A stretch of DNA of 64,000 bases, taken from positions 1-64,000 of the forward strand of contig JAEZHF010000051.1 of NCBI GenBank assembly GCA_023416745.1, written 5' to 3'. Below the pieces are notes generated by a model that saw nothing but the letters and a program-made list of their open reading frames with translations, was not told the DNA's origin and ran no database searches. Both the position numbers and the translations under genes were made by a program. The stretch comes from Bacillota bacterium. Its GTDB lineage: Bacteria; Bacillota; Clostridia; Christensenellales; SZUA-584. Positions 1 to 7,489 of this stretch are shown piece after piece (position 1 is the stretch's first letter; each line of letters opens with the position of its first letter).

Positions 1-140
1 ACATGCCCAGCCGTTTCCGCTAATATGCACCCAAGGGCGGATAGCCGTCATCCGGCATATCCGCCCCAATAATAATCTGCTCTTTCTTATACCTTTTCGA
101 GTTTACACAAAATCAGGGATATACCCTTATGCTCAATCAT
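1..140 (-). pseudogene. possible broken small coding sequence at the window edge
   Basis: On the minus strand a good SD (GGGAGG) precedes an ATG at 140, giving a 17-codon frame (MIEHKGISLILCKLEKV) that stops at 87. A protein-like stretch (KKEQIIIGADMPDDGYPPLG) continues in a second frame to a stop at 20, and a third frame (ISGNGWA) runs off the left edge. This pattern fits a decayed gene or sequence indels. I do not recognise the family and the call is weak, because only 140 bases are visible. Confidence 0.2.
35..66. repeat. strong hairpin at the left edge
   Basis: GGGCGGATA at 35-43 pairs perfectly with TATCCGCCC at 58-66. GCCG at 44-47 extends the stem with CGGC at 53-56, leaving one bulged A and a five-base loop. 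There is no T-run on either side, so it is not a standard intrinsic terminator. It lies inside the possible broken coding sequence. Confidence 0.5.
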
Positions 141-165
141 CCGGCCTCCCAGAACTGTTGTGGAG

Positions 166-194
166 ATTATAACGTTTTTTGCTGATTATGTATA
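166..194 (-). promoter_or_regulatory. candidate sigma-A promoter reading left out of the window
   Basis: Minus strand: -35 TATACA (189-194), 17-bp spacer, -10 TATAAT (166-171). It lies between the DivIVA-like gene, which ends at 229, and the short frame starting at 140. The -10 is perfect and the -35 is weak (4 of 6). Confidence 0.4.
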
Positions 195-228
195 GAATAG
201 GTTAGGATTATAAGAAACGGGTGCTGCT

Positions 229-699
229 TTACTGCCAACGGCCTGAATCGCAAAGGCTTAAAACGGCCTGGGCTGCTGCCCGAATTGACATATCAACCGG
301 CGTGCTCTCATCGGGAACTGCTTTACAAGCCGCCATATACACCGACTCGCAGGCCTTTTTCAGTTTAAGCAGCCGATGAATACACGCTCTGGCCTCCGCC
401 TGCATCTGATTGCTTCTGGCTTCAGCCTCTGCCATACAATTCATCGCTTTTAGCTCTGCTTGCTCTATGATCTGTTTTGCCGCCTGTTCAGCCTGCGAGA
501 TGGCATCGGATACATACTGAGCATCCGCCCGATACTGCTGAACGATTGCCGTCAGCGCCTTGTTCTCTTCACGGAGTTCCATAATGCGCTGTCTTTGTTC
601 CCTCAGGCATTCCTCATAATCTCTTTTAATCCTTTTCACAAAAATATCAACTTCTCTGGCATTGTAATTCCCAGTCAGCGTCTTTTTCAAGTCTTCCAT
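229..699 (-). CDS. DivIVA-like coiled-coil protein
   Basis: 156 residues. The N-terminal part (residues 1-30, with a GNYNAREVD segment) resembles the short conserved head of DivIVA-type proteins. It is followed by a long heptad-rich helix to about residue 115, with runs such as AISQAEQAAKQIIEQAE, and a shorter tail. No membrane segment or signal peptide is seen. DivIVA-family proteins are cytoplasmic scaffolds at poles or septa, but the specific role here is inferred only from the coiled coil. The ATG at 699 has an SD (GAGAGGGTGAT) directly upstream. A longer frame from 828 would overlap pncB by about 40 bases and has no SD. It is the last gene of the lgt-pncB unit. Confidence 0.55.
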   Translation of the reverse strand: MEDLKKTLTGNYNAREVDIFVKRIKRDYEECLREQRQRIMELREENKALTAIVQQYRADAQYVSDAISQAEQAAKQIIEQAELKAMNCMAEAEARSNQMQAEARACIHRLLKLKKACESVYMAACKAVPDESTPVDMSIRAAAQAVLSLCDSGRWQ

Positions 700-787
700 A
701 TCATCACCCTCTCTTACCGAGAGAATAACATTGCAGCCGGGAAAAAGTTGTCGGACGACGCGATGATATGTGTCTATATATATCAAA

Positions 788-2218
788 TTACACTGACCAT
801 TGTTCCAAAAGCGACTTCTTGAGTTCATACAGCTTCTGCGACAGGTCCACCTTATACTCCTGAGGGTTGATCAATCGCTTGATCTCATCCCAGAATGTTG
901 CCAGATCCTCTTCGGCATATCTTTGAATTTCTAAAAGCGATGGCGACCTATATATCTGCTGGCCATCTTTGAAAACAGGTACCATCAGTTCCCTTGCACT
1001 GAAGTTAGTCAGGCGCATACGTTTCCAGGTGTCGACAGGGTGAAAAATAGTCAACGGTTTGTTTTCATCAATTGTCTCTTCATCAAGTAAAATCAAGTCG
1101 GCAATGGCTTTGCCGTTATTTCTGTCATAAAGCCGCATAATTTTTTTGTATCCAGGGTTTGTAATCTTCTCAACATTATCGCTGACTTTAATTTTAGGGA
1201 CAGTTTCGCCATCAGATATCTCAGCGGACAGTTTATAAACGCCGCCCAAGGCAGGACAGCCCTCGCTTGTGATGAGCTTGGTGCCCACGCCCCATACATC
1301 AATTCTCGCTCCTTGAAGCTTCATATCGCGGATAAGCCATTCATCAATATCGCTGGATGCAAATATTTTCACGTCGTGGAAGCCGGCGCTGTCTAGCATT
1401 GCACGCGCCTTTTTGCTAATATAGGCGAGGTCTCCGGAATCCAGACGAATGCCGACAGGTTTATGCCCCTTTCTTTGCAGTTCCTCAAAGACCTTGATCG
1501 CGTTAGGAACGCCGCTCTTCAGCGTATCATAGGTGTCTACCAGCAGCAGGCAAGTATCCGGGAATATATTCGCATATGCGCGGAACGCATCTATCTCCGA
1601 AGCGAAGCTCATCACCCAACTGTGCGCGTGCGTTCCTTTCACGGGTATTCCGTATAACTCGCCAGTCATTACGTTTGATGTTGATGTGCATCCGCCGATG
1701 ATAGCTGCACGTGCGCCGTATATGCCTGCATCCGGTCCCTGAGCGCGCCGCAGACCAAATTCTAGCACGCTGTTTCCTTCCGCGGCATAAACAACGCGGG
1801 AAGCTTTAGTCGCGATAAGCGTCTGATGATTGATCAGATTGAGAAGCGCTGTTTCCAGCAGCTGCGCCTGCATAATGGGCGCCTTAACGCGCAGGATGGG
1901 CTCGAAAGGAAACACAACCGTACCCTCCGGCACGGCGTAAATTTCGCCGGTGAATTTAAATTCTTTCAGCATGCTCAGAAAACGCTCATCAAACAAATTC
2001 AAGGTTCGAAGGTATTCAATATCGACGGCATCAAAATGCAGATTGTTGACAAAATCAATGGCCTGTTCAAGGCCCGCCGCAATAGCATAAGCGCTCCCGC
2101 ACGGCGCCTTTCTAAAGAACAAATCGAAAACGGCTGCCTTTTCAGACATGCCGCATCGATAAAATCCATACATCATCGTCAGCTGATACAAATCTGTCAG
2201 CATTGTAAGATTTCTCAT
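788..2218 (-). CDS. pncB: nicotinate phosphoribosyltransferase
   Basis: 476 residues, normal for the long Firmicutes form. The enzyme joins nicotinate and PRPP to give nicotinate mononucleotide in NAD salvage (Preiss-Handler route), with ATP hydrolysis. Family signatures are DLYQLTM near residue 9, FGLRRAQGPDAG near 154-165, GELYGIPVKGTHAHSW near 186-201 (region of the phosphorylated histidine), DTYDTLKSG near 228-236 and RLDSGDL near 258-264. AAGGAG precedes the ATG. The lgt stop lies only five bases upstream, so the two are co-transcribed. It is cytoplasmic and linked to lgt by position only. Confidence 0.93.
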   Translation of the reverse strand: MRNLTMLTDLYQLTMMYGFYRCGMSEKAAVFDLFFRKAPCGSAYAIAAGLEQAIDFVNNLHFDAVDIEYLRTLNLFDERFLSMLKEFKFTGEIYAVPEGTVVFPFEPILRVKAPIMQAQLLETALLNLINHQTLIATKASRVVYAAEGNSVLEFGLRRAQGPDAGIYGARAAIIGGCTSTSNVMTGELYGIPVKGTHAHSWVMSFASEIDAFRAYANIFPDTCLLLVDTYDTLKSGVPNAIKVFEELQRKGHKPVGIRLDSGDLAYISKKARAMLDSAGFHDVKIFASSDIDEWLIRDMKLQGARIDVWGVGTKLITSEGCPALGGVYKLSAEISDGETVPKIKVSDNVEKITNPGYKKIMRLYDRNNGKAIADLILLDEETIDENKPLTIFHPVDTWKRMRLTNFSARELMVPVFKDGQQIYRSPSLLEIQRYAEEDLATFWDEIKRLINPQEYKVDLSQKLYELKKSLLEQWSV

Positions 2219-2223
2219 TGAAG

Positions 2224-3267
2224 TTACGACTCCTTGCCGTCGTCTTTCCCCTCTGTCTTCTTCGGGATAACAGTATCGTCTTCAGATACAGATATCTTTT
2301 CTTGAATACTCTCCAGCCGCTTCTTAGCTTTTTCCGCCCTGGAGTTGGCTTTTACCACCCTTTTTAACTGATCGTCATACTTCTGCCTAAGAGCATCCGC
2401 TTTTTCTTCAGCCATTTTGGCATCATATCTCGCTTTATACAGCTTGCCGTTGGCTTTAAACTCGCTGATCTGCTCCTGTGACCAACTCAAACTGTAATAG
2501 CCGTCATATGGCGTAACCTTCACTTTCAAGACTTTCATGATAATGATGTACGCAAGACCCAATACGAAGAGTACGGCACTGAGCAACTGAGACACACGAA
2601 TTTCATTGATCATTAGACTATCGGTACGAAGCGCTTCGATCCAAAAGCGGCCCAAGCCATACAGTGCCAAATAGAGCGCGAACACGCCGCCTCTGACCTT
2701 AATTCTCTTGCGCACAGCCATGAGTGCAATGAACACCAGCACGTTCCACATGGACTCATAAAAGAACGTGGCCTGAAACCATTCACCGTTTATGTTGACG
2801 CCAACGGGAAACCATTGCAAGCTCGGGTCGGTTATCAATCCGCCGTGAGCCTCCTGATTCACATAATTACCCCAGCGACCAATAGCCTGCGCGATGATGA
2901 GACTAGGGGCCGCGATATCAAGCATGTCTCCGATGTTGATACGCCGCCAGGCTTTAAACACCAGCGCGGCTATGACGCCGCCTATGACAGCGCCATAAAT
3001 TGCCATTCCGCCTTCCCATATCGCGAATATTTTGAGCAGGTTGCCCGCATAATTTTCCCATTCGAAAATTACGTAATACAGCCTGCCGCATACGATGCCG
3101 ATCGGAATGGCAAGCAGCATAAAATCAAGCACCATCTCAGACCGGAACCCTCTTCTTTTGGCTTCAATCACGCCGAGCACCACGCCCACAATCAAAGCTG
3201 TTGCGATTATAATTCCATACCAGTATATATCTTTTCCAAATAAAGAAAAGGCGACTCTGCCGTCCAT
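2224..3267 (-). CDS. lgt: prolipoprotein diacylglyceryl transferase with C-terminal extension
   Basis: 347 residues. Lgt moves diacylglycerol from phosphatidylglycerol to the lipobox cysteine of prelipoproteins in the membrane. The signature GRWGNYVNQEAHGG lies at about 130-143, and several hydrophobic segments span residues 15-245. Lgt proteins are commonly about 260-290 residues. Here the last 80 or so residues form a highly charged, probably helical cytoplasmic tail (for example KMAEEKADALRQKYDDQLKR) ending in KDDGKES. The ATG at 3267 has AGGAGGT eight bases upstream. It is the first gene of the lgt-pncB-DivIVA-like unit. Its SD lies in an inverted repeat with the promoter. At least two lipoproteins in this window are plausible substrates. 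Confidence 0.93.
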   Translation of the reverse strand: MDGRVAFSLFGKDIYWYGIIIATALIVGVVLGVIEAKRRGFRSEMVLDFMLLAIPIGIVCGRLYYVIFEWENYAGNLLKIFAIWEGGMAIYGAVIGGVIAALVFKAWRRINIGDMLDIAAPSLIIAQAIGRWGNYVNQEAHGGLITDPSLQWFPVGVNINGEWFQATFFYESMWNVLVFIALMAVRKRIKVRGGVFALYLALYGLGRFWIEALRTDSLMINEIRVSQLLSAVLFVLGLAYIIIMKVLKVKVTPYDGYYSLSWSQEQISEFKANGKLYKARYDAKMAEEKADALRQKYDDQLKRVVKANSRAEKAKKRLESIQEKISVSEDDTVIPKKTEGKDDGKES

Positions 3268-3274
3268 ACTGACC

Positions 3275-3304
3275 TCCTATATTTACATTGTTTATATTAT
3301 AGGA
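3275..3304 (-). promoter_or_regulatory. inverted repeat joining lgt SD and -10 region
   Basis: On the minus strand TCCTATA (3304-3298) overlaps the end of the spacer and the -10. TATAGGA (3281-3275) overlaps the lgt SD. The arms are 7 bp and perfect, with a 16-base loop. RNA started at the predicted start (about 3289) lacks the first arm, while longer RNA from upstream would contain both. The design matches the repeats at murI and surE. Confidence 0.5.
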
Positions 3305-3324
3305 CCTTCATTCTTTTGGGTCAA
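3296..3324 (-). promoter_or_regulatory. lgt promoter
   Basis: Minus strand: -35 TTGACC (3319-3324), 17-bp spacer, -10 TATAAT (3296-3301). Predicted start about 3289, giving a leader of roughly 20 bases before the ATG. Near-consensus sigma-A type. Confidence 0.75.
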
Positions 3325-3333
3325 GCAATGTGC

Positions 3334-3359
3334 AAAAAAAGAGCCGCTCTTCCGCAGCC
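3334..3359 (-). terminator. intrinsic terminator after the anti-sigma gene
   Basis: Minus strand: GGCTGC (3359-3354), six-base loop, GCGGCT (3347-3342, one G-U pair), then a C and seven Ts (3340-3334). It begins ten bases past the stop of the anti-sigma gene and just before the lgt promoter. Confidence 0.65.
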
Positions 3360-3368
3360 TAGTAAACT

Positions 3369-4193
3369 TCATTGATTAAATATAAACTCGATTGCCTGCC
3401 CTTCGATGATGCTTCCTTCAATCTGCAAGTCGGCAGTCAGTTCCGTCAACCTCTCAGCAATGTCCTCCGTGACCATAAACATCATGGAGCCTGTCTCAAT
3501 TTCGCCATTATACTCGATGCCATACTCGATGATCATGTCTTCGAGCGCTTCTCTGATATCGGCCTCAAGCTCATCGGGCACATATACGATACAGGATGGA
3601 GTGCGCTCCCCAAGACCACCAGCGATTTTTGGATTTGGCTGGCCATCCTGAACATAGGAAGCTTCCTCGGTCTCCGTCATAGCGTATTGAATTTCGGGGG
3701 CTTCGGCCATTTCTTCTGCCGCTGGTTCTTCCATTGCCGCCGGCGCTTCGGTGGCAGCAGGTTCTTCAGCAGGCGCTTCAGCCGCGGGCGCCATATCCAT
3801 TGAATACATTTCGTCCTGCGGCGCGCCCTCCGCGGGTGCAGCCATCATTATGCTCTCCTCCGCATTTCGGGTGGAACCACCGTCAGCATTTTGCAGTACA
3901 CCGGAGGTCAGAACAACGACCAGCGTGATGACTGCTGCCGCAGCCACAGAGATGTAAGCGAAAGGAACCGAACGACGCCTGCTCGCTTTGCGGCAAGCTT
4001 CCCTGGCCAGTCCTTCAGGCGGTTGCAGTCCGCCCAGCGCGGCGAGCGCGTTTTTAAGGCGTATCGCGTTATCAAGTTCCTTTTTGCAGTCAGGGCATGC
4101 CTCAGCATGCGAATACAATTCCTCCGTCTGCGCGGAACTTAAGACGCCATCAATATACAGCTCGATTTTTTCTTTTGCATTCCGACAGTCCAT
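3369..4193 (-). CDS. transmembrane anti-sigma factor (zf-HC2 type), orphan
   Basis: 274 residues. The N-terminus carries a zinc-binding anti-sigma motif: C3 plus HAEACPDC (H-x3-C-x2-C) near residues 30-37. One membrane segment lies around 82-104, followed by a low-complexity Ala/Glu/Pro stretch (about 110-170) and a folded extracytoplasmic domain. Such proteins hold an ECF sigma factor at the membrane until a signal arrives. No sigma gene adjoins it, since nrdJ is upstream and lgt downstream. The start at 4193 has AAGGATG ten bases upstream. The longer frame from 4220 has no SD. The sensed signal and partner sigma are unknown. Confidence 0.75.
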   Translation of the reverse strand: MDCRNAKEKIELYIDGVLSSAQTEELYSHAEACPDCKKELDNAIRLKNALAALGGLQPPEGLAREACRKASRRRSVPFAYISVAAAAVITLVVVLTSGVLQNADGGSTRNAEESIMMAAPAEGAPQDEMYSMDMAPAAEAPAEEPAATEAPAAMEEPAAEEMAEAPEIQYAMTETEEASYVQDGQPNPKIAGGLGERTPSCIVYVPDELEADIREALEDMIIEYGIEYNGEIETGSMMFMVTEDIAERLTELTADLQIEGSIIEGQAIEFIFNQ

Positions 4194-4328
4194 CCCGCGC
4201 ACATCCTTAAAAAACATCATTTGAGCGATGGGACGTACTTAATACTTTTTTAATTTTTCAACACCACCGCTCACTCATATGACGCGCAGCTAAACAGATT
4301 TGTTCCGCCGCTTTCACTTCATTTCAAA

Positions 4329-4357
4329 ATTATATTACAAATATTGCGCAGGTACAA
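4329..4357 (-). promoter_or_regulatory. promoter of the anti-sigma gene
   Basis: Minus strand: -35 TTGTAC (4352-4357), 17-bp spacer, -10 TATAAT (4329-4334). The predicted start near 4322 leaves a leader of about 130 bases with no recognisable reading frame or structure, so the gene appears to be transcribed alone. Confidence 0.6.
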
Positions 4358-4373
4358 CATTTTTCAGAGCATA

Positions 4374-6542
4374 TCAACCACATTTGGAATATCCGCAGGA
4401 CCGGCACATCACGCAGCCGCTTTCGTGTTCCAGCGGTGAGGCGCATTCAGGGCATTTACCGCCGCCACTCGTCGCTGTCTCGTCCGTTTCGCCGCCACGC
4501 AGTTCCACCACCCGTTCGAGGACGCGTCCGATGGCATCCGGGCAGGACAGAACTTTGAGGCCCTTTTGGCGCAGTGTTGAATGACACCGTATGCCGCGCA
4601 GCTGCTCGATGACGCTTTGCACATCCACGCCGGAGCGCAGCGCCATCGACACCAAACGGCTGGTTGCCTCCGACTGCGACGGACAACCGCCAGCACGTCC
4701 GACGTTGGTGAACACCTCACAAATGCCGTTTGAGTCGTAATTGACCGTGACATACAAGTTGCCGCAGCCAATCTTTATCTTTTGCGTGATGCCCTTGGTA
4801 ATCTCGGGACGTTCGCGCGGCGTCAGCTTGTCGTCAGCATTTTCGGGCTCATTCTTGCCGCCGACAGAAAGCACCTGTCCCTGACGGCTGCCGTCCCGGT
4901 ATATCGTCACCCCTTTGAGCCCCAAACTGTGCGCGAGATCATACGCGGCACGCACATCGTCCCTCGTGGCCGTTTTGGGGAAATTGACGGTTTTGGACAC
5001 CGCGTTGTCCGTAAATTCCTGAAATGCGCTCTGCATGCGGATGTGATACTCCGGCGTGATGTCATGCGCCGTAACGAAAACGCGAACCACATCGGCTGGT
5101 ATGCCGTCAATTCCATGCAGCGTGCCCTTTTTGGCGATCTGCTCCATCAGCGCCCGGCTGTAAACGCCGCGATCTTTGGCCACCTTTTCGAAGTACGGAT
5201 GTATCTCAAGCAGTTTGTCGTCATCCATCACATTGCGTATATAGGATATCGCAAACACCGGTTCGATGCCGCTCGACGCGCCCGCGATAATAGATATGGT
5301 GCCTGTGGGCGCGATGGTGGTCACCGTCGCGTTCCGCATTGCTACAAAGCCCTGCCGTTTGTAAACGCTCTTCTCGAACATCGGAAAGCTGCCTCGCTGT
5401 TTGCCAAGCTCTTCAGACGCGATTCTAGCGGTGTGCTGTATCGCCCCCATTACATCACGCGCGAGCTGCACAGCCTGTTCCGAGTTGTACGGTATGCCCA
5501 GCTTATACAGCATGTCCGAGAAGCCCATCACACCGAGGCCAATCTTTCGCATGTTTTTTGTCGTTTGTTCGATGATCTCCAGCGGATAACGATTCACGTC
5601 GATCACATTGTCCAAAAAGTGTACAGCTGTCTTAACTGTCTGTTCAATTCCGTTATAGTCCACCGCACCGTCCTTCACGAACGCGTTCAGGTTGAGAGAG
5701 CCGAGATTGCAGCTCTCAAACGGCAGCAGCGGCTGTTCGCCGCACGGGTTGGTGCTTTCAATCTCTCCGGCAGCGGGAACGGGGTTGTCCTTGTTAATTC
5801 GATCTAGAAATACGATACCCGGTTCGCCGTTCTGCCATGCCATATCCACGATGGCGTCGTATACCTTGCGCGCACTCTCGCTGCCCGTTTTTTTCTTCGT
5901 TCTGGGATCGATAAGATCGTATTTCTTGTCGTCGGTGACCGCTTGCACGAACTTTTCCGTCAAGCCAACGCTGATGTTGAAGTTAGTCAGCTGCTTTAAG
6001 TCGCTCTTACAGCTGATGAACTCGAGTATGTCCGGATGGTCAACGCGCAGTATTCCCATGTTAGCGCCGCGCCGCGTGCCGCCCTGCTTCACTGCCTCGG
6101 TGGATGCATTAAACACCTTCATAAAGCTGACGGGACCGCTGGCGACACCGCCTGTCGAATTGACGCTCGCGCCTGCCGGACGAAGCCTAGAGAACGAGAA
6201 ACCTGTCCCGCCGCCGCTCTTGTGTATCATTGCGGCGTTCTTCAGGCTGTCAAAAATGCCCTCCATACTGTCTTCCACTGGCAGAACAAAGCAGGCTGAT
6301 AGCTGCCCCAGTTCTCGCCCGGCGTTCATCAGCGTGGGCGAATTGGGCATAAACTTTAAGCTGTCCATCATGTCGAAAAATTCATCTGCGGTTTTTTCAA
6401 CATCACTGCCGTAGACTGCATCCGCTTTAGCTATCGCTACCGCGACGCGTCGCAGCATATCTTCCGGCGCTTCGCAACCGCTTGCTTCCTTTATTAAGTA
6501 ACGCCTCTCAAGCACAACACGAGCGTTTTCTGAAATGTTCAT
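4374..6542 (-). CDS. nrdJ: class II (B12-dependent) ribonucleotide reductase
   Basis: 722 residues. It reduces ribonucleotides to deoxyribonucleotides using adenosylcobalamin and needs neither oxygen nor a radical-activating partner. Seen: SACFVLPVEDSM, the loop STGGVASGPVSFMKVFN, NPCGEQPLLPFESCNLGS with active-site cysteine and glutamate, APTGTISIIAG, and a C-terminal cysteine pair region (CPECAS, CVMCRSCGYSKCG) that could serve as the redox tail or bind metal. The ATG at 6542 follows CGGAGGTATT. An in-frame start at 6560 lies upstream of that SD and is rejected. An NrdR-box-like site lies upstream. It appears monocistronic. Confidence 0.95.
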   Translation of the reverse strand: MNISENARVVLERRYLIKEASGCEAPEDMLRRVAVAIAKADAVYGSDVEKTADEFFDMMDSLKFMPNSPTLMNAGRELGQLSACFVLPVEDSMEGIFDSLKNAAMIHKSGGGTGFSFSRLRPAGASVNSTGGVASGPVSFMKVFNASTEAVKQGGTRRGANMGILRVDHPDILEFISCKSDLKQLTNFNISVGLTEKFVQAVTDDKKYDLIDPRTKKKTGSESARKVYDAIVDMAWQNGEPGIVFLDRINKDNPVPAAGEIESTNPCGEQPLLPFESCNLGSLNLNAFVKDGAVDYNGIEQTVKTAVHFLDNVIDVNRYPLEIIEQTTKNMRKIGLGVMGFSDMLYKLGIPYNSEQAVQLARDVMGAIQHTARIASEELGKQRGSFPMFEKSVYKRQGFVAMRNATVTTIAPTGTISIIAGASSGIEPVFAISYIRNVMDDDKLLEIHPYFEKVAKDRGVYSRALMEQIAKKGTLHGIDGIPADVVRVFVTAHDITPEYHIRMQSAFQEFTDNAVSKTVNFPKTATRDDVRAAYDLAHSLGLKGVTIYRDGSRQGQVLSVGGKNEPENADDKLTPRERPEITKGITQKIKIGCGNLYVTVNYDSNGICEVFTNVGRAGGCPSQSEATSRLVSMALRSGVDVQSVIEQLRGIRCHSTLRQKGLKVLSCPDAIGRVLERVVELRGGETDETATSGGGKCPECASPLEHESGCVMCRSCGYSKCG

Positions 6543-6558
6543 AATACCTCCGGTACGC

Positions 6559-6564
6559 ATTATA
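6559..6564 (-). promoter_or_regulatory. nrdJ -10 element
   Basis: TATAAT on the minus strand with no good -35 at 16-18 bp. The predicted start is about 6552, giving a very short leader that is almost only the SD. Weak -35 promoters often rely on an activator or another sigma factor, but that is inference. Confidence 0.4.
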
Positions 6565-6585
6565 ATGTATATGAGTCAAATCATA

Positions 6586-6601
6586 CTACAATATATAGGC
6601 A
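6586..6601. promoter_or_regulatory. candidate NrdR box upstream of nrdJ
   Basis: CTACAATATATAGGCA contains the full core CWATATATWG (6589-6598) of the published NrdR box acaCwAtATaTwGtgt, although its flanks match poorly. It lies about 37-46 bases upstream of the predicted nrdJ start. NrdR usually binds two boxes and I see only one, so this is a candidate. Confidence 0.4.
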
Positions 6602-6622
6602 CTATCAAGAATTATTTGCATT

Positions 6623-7411
6623 TTATCCGACAAAGTTATAGTAAAGATTTTTAAAGGCGGAGATGTCATAATCCGGTTTGGAGGAGAAGTATTGTATTTG
6701 CCCCTGCTGCTGGTTTGCGCACAGCATCCGGCCGTCACTCAGCACACGCTCTAATTGGCGCGCAGTGCCGTGCCGGCCGTCAAACACCGGGCAGTCTGTA
6801 CGGGTGATTTTATCGATGTAGCTTTTGATGTGTGCTTCCACAAATGAATAATGGGTGCAGCCCAGCACAACAGCCCCGATGGATTGTCCATCCAGAAATG
6901 CCAGTTGCTCCGTCAGATATGCGTATATGCTTGCCTCGTCTGTCCGGCCTTCTTCGATCAGTTCCACCAAACCGCCGCAGCCCACGCTCAGTACCTCGCC
7001 GTGAGCGCCCAGCCGCTCGATCAGGCCGAGGTATCGTGCTTGAGACACCGTAGCGGGCGTCGCCAGCACCAGCACCTTACCTGCGTTTCTGCCCTCCATC
7101 GCCGGTTTCACAGCGGGTTCCATGCTGATCACGGGAATGTTGTAGGCTTCCCGCATCATGATCACCGCAGCGCTCGTGGCCGTGTTGCACGCCACCACAA
7201 TAGCTTTAACACCCTTGCCATATAGAAAACTACAGGCGTCAAAAGTCAGGCGTTTGATCTCGTCCTCTGTTTTGTTTCCGTAGGGTGCGTTGAGGTTGTC
7301 CCCGTAATAGATGCAGTTTTCCTGCGGCAGCAGAAGGCAGGCAGTTTTGAGCACGCTGATCCCGCCCACTCCGGAATCGAAAAAACCGATTGGTTTGCAG
7401 CTGTCAGACAT
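6623..7411 (-). CDS. murI: glutamate racemase
   Basis: 262 residues, typical length. It interconverts L- and D-glutamate, supplying D-glutamate for peptidoglycan, without a cofactor. FDSGVGGISVL lies at 11-21. The catalytic cysteines are in VACNTATS (C75) and VLGCTHYSF (about C186), with NAPYGNK near 41-47. SD GGGAG lies five bases before the ATG. That SD is the right arm of a 9-bp inverted repeat whose left arm is inside the promoter. The gene follows gpr-spoIIP on the same strand with no terminator between, so sporulation transcripts may run into it. Confidence 0.95.
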   Translation of the reverse strand: MSDSCKPIGFFDSGVGGISVLKTACLLLPQENCIYYGDNLNAPYGNKTEDEIKRLTFDACSFLYGKGVKAIVVACNTATSAAVIMMREAYNIPVISMEPAVKPAMEGRNAGKVLVLATPATVSQARYLGLIERLGAHGEVLSVGCGGLVELIEEGRTDEASIYAYLTEQLAFLDGQSIGAVVLGCTHYSFVEAHIKSYIDKITRTDCPVFDGRHGTARQLERVLSDGRMLCANQQQGQIQYFSSKPDYDISAFKNLYYNFVG

Positions 7412-7416
7412 TTTTT

Positions 7417-7459
7417 CTCCCGTCGCAAGTGATAGTTCATTATACTCCTTCGACGGGAG
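7417..7459 (-). promoter_or_regulatory. inverted repeat hiding murI SD in read-through RNA
   Basis: Minus strand: CTCCCGTCG (7459-7451) and CGACGGGAG (7425-7417) are a perfect 9-bp inverted repeat with a 25-base loop. The second arm contains the murI SD. The first arm lies in the spacer of the murI promoter and the -10 lies in the loop, so RNA from that promoter cannot form the stem. RNA coming from spoIIP can. Confidence 0.6.
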
Positions 7460-7467
7460 CGTTTCAA
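7439..7467 (-). promoter_or_regulatory. murI promoter
   Basis: Minus strand: -35 TTGAAA (7462-7467), 17-bp spacer, -10 TATAAT (7439-7444). The predicted start is near 7432, so the leader is about 21 bases and begins inside the loop of the inverted repeat. Confidence 0.7.
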
Positions 7468-7489
7468 TACCTGCATCTATTCTGCTTGA

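Noticed and set aside
229..828. Longer version of the DivIVA-like gene starting at 828
   Set aside because: It overlaps pncB and lacks an SD. The ATG at 699 has a good SD and begins the conserved head.
4782..5807. Plus-strand frame opposite nrdJ
   Set aside because: It lies wholly inside nrdJ, has no SD and reads as shadow sequence.
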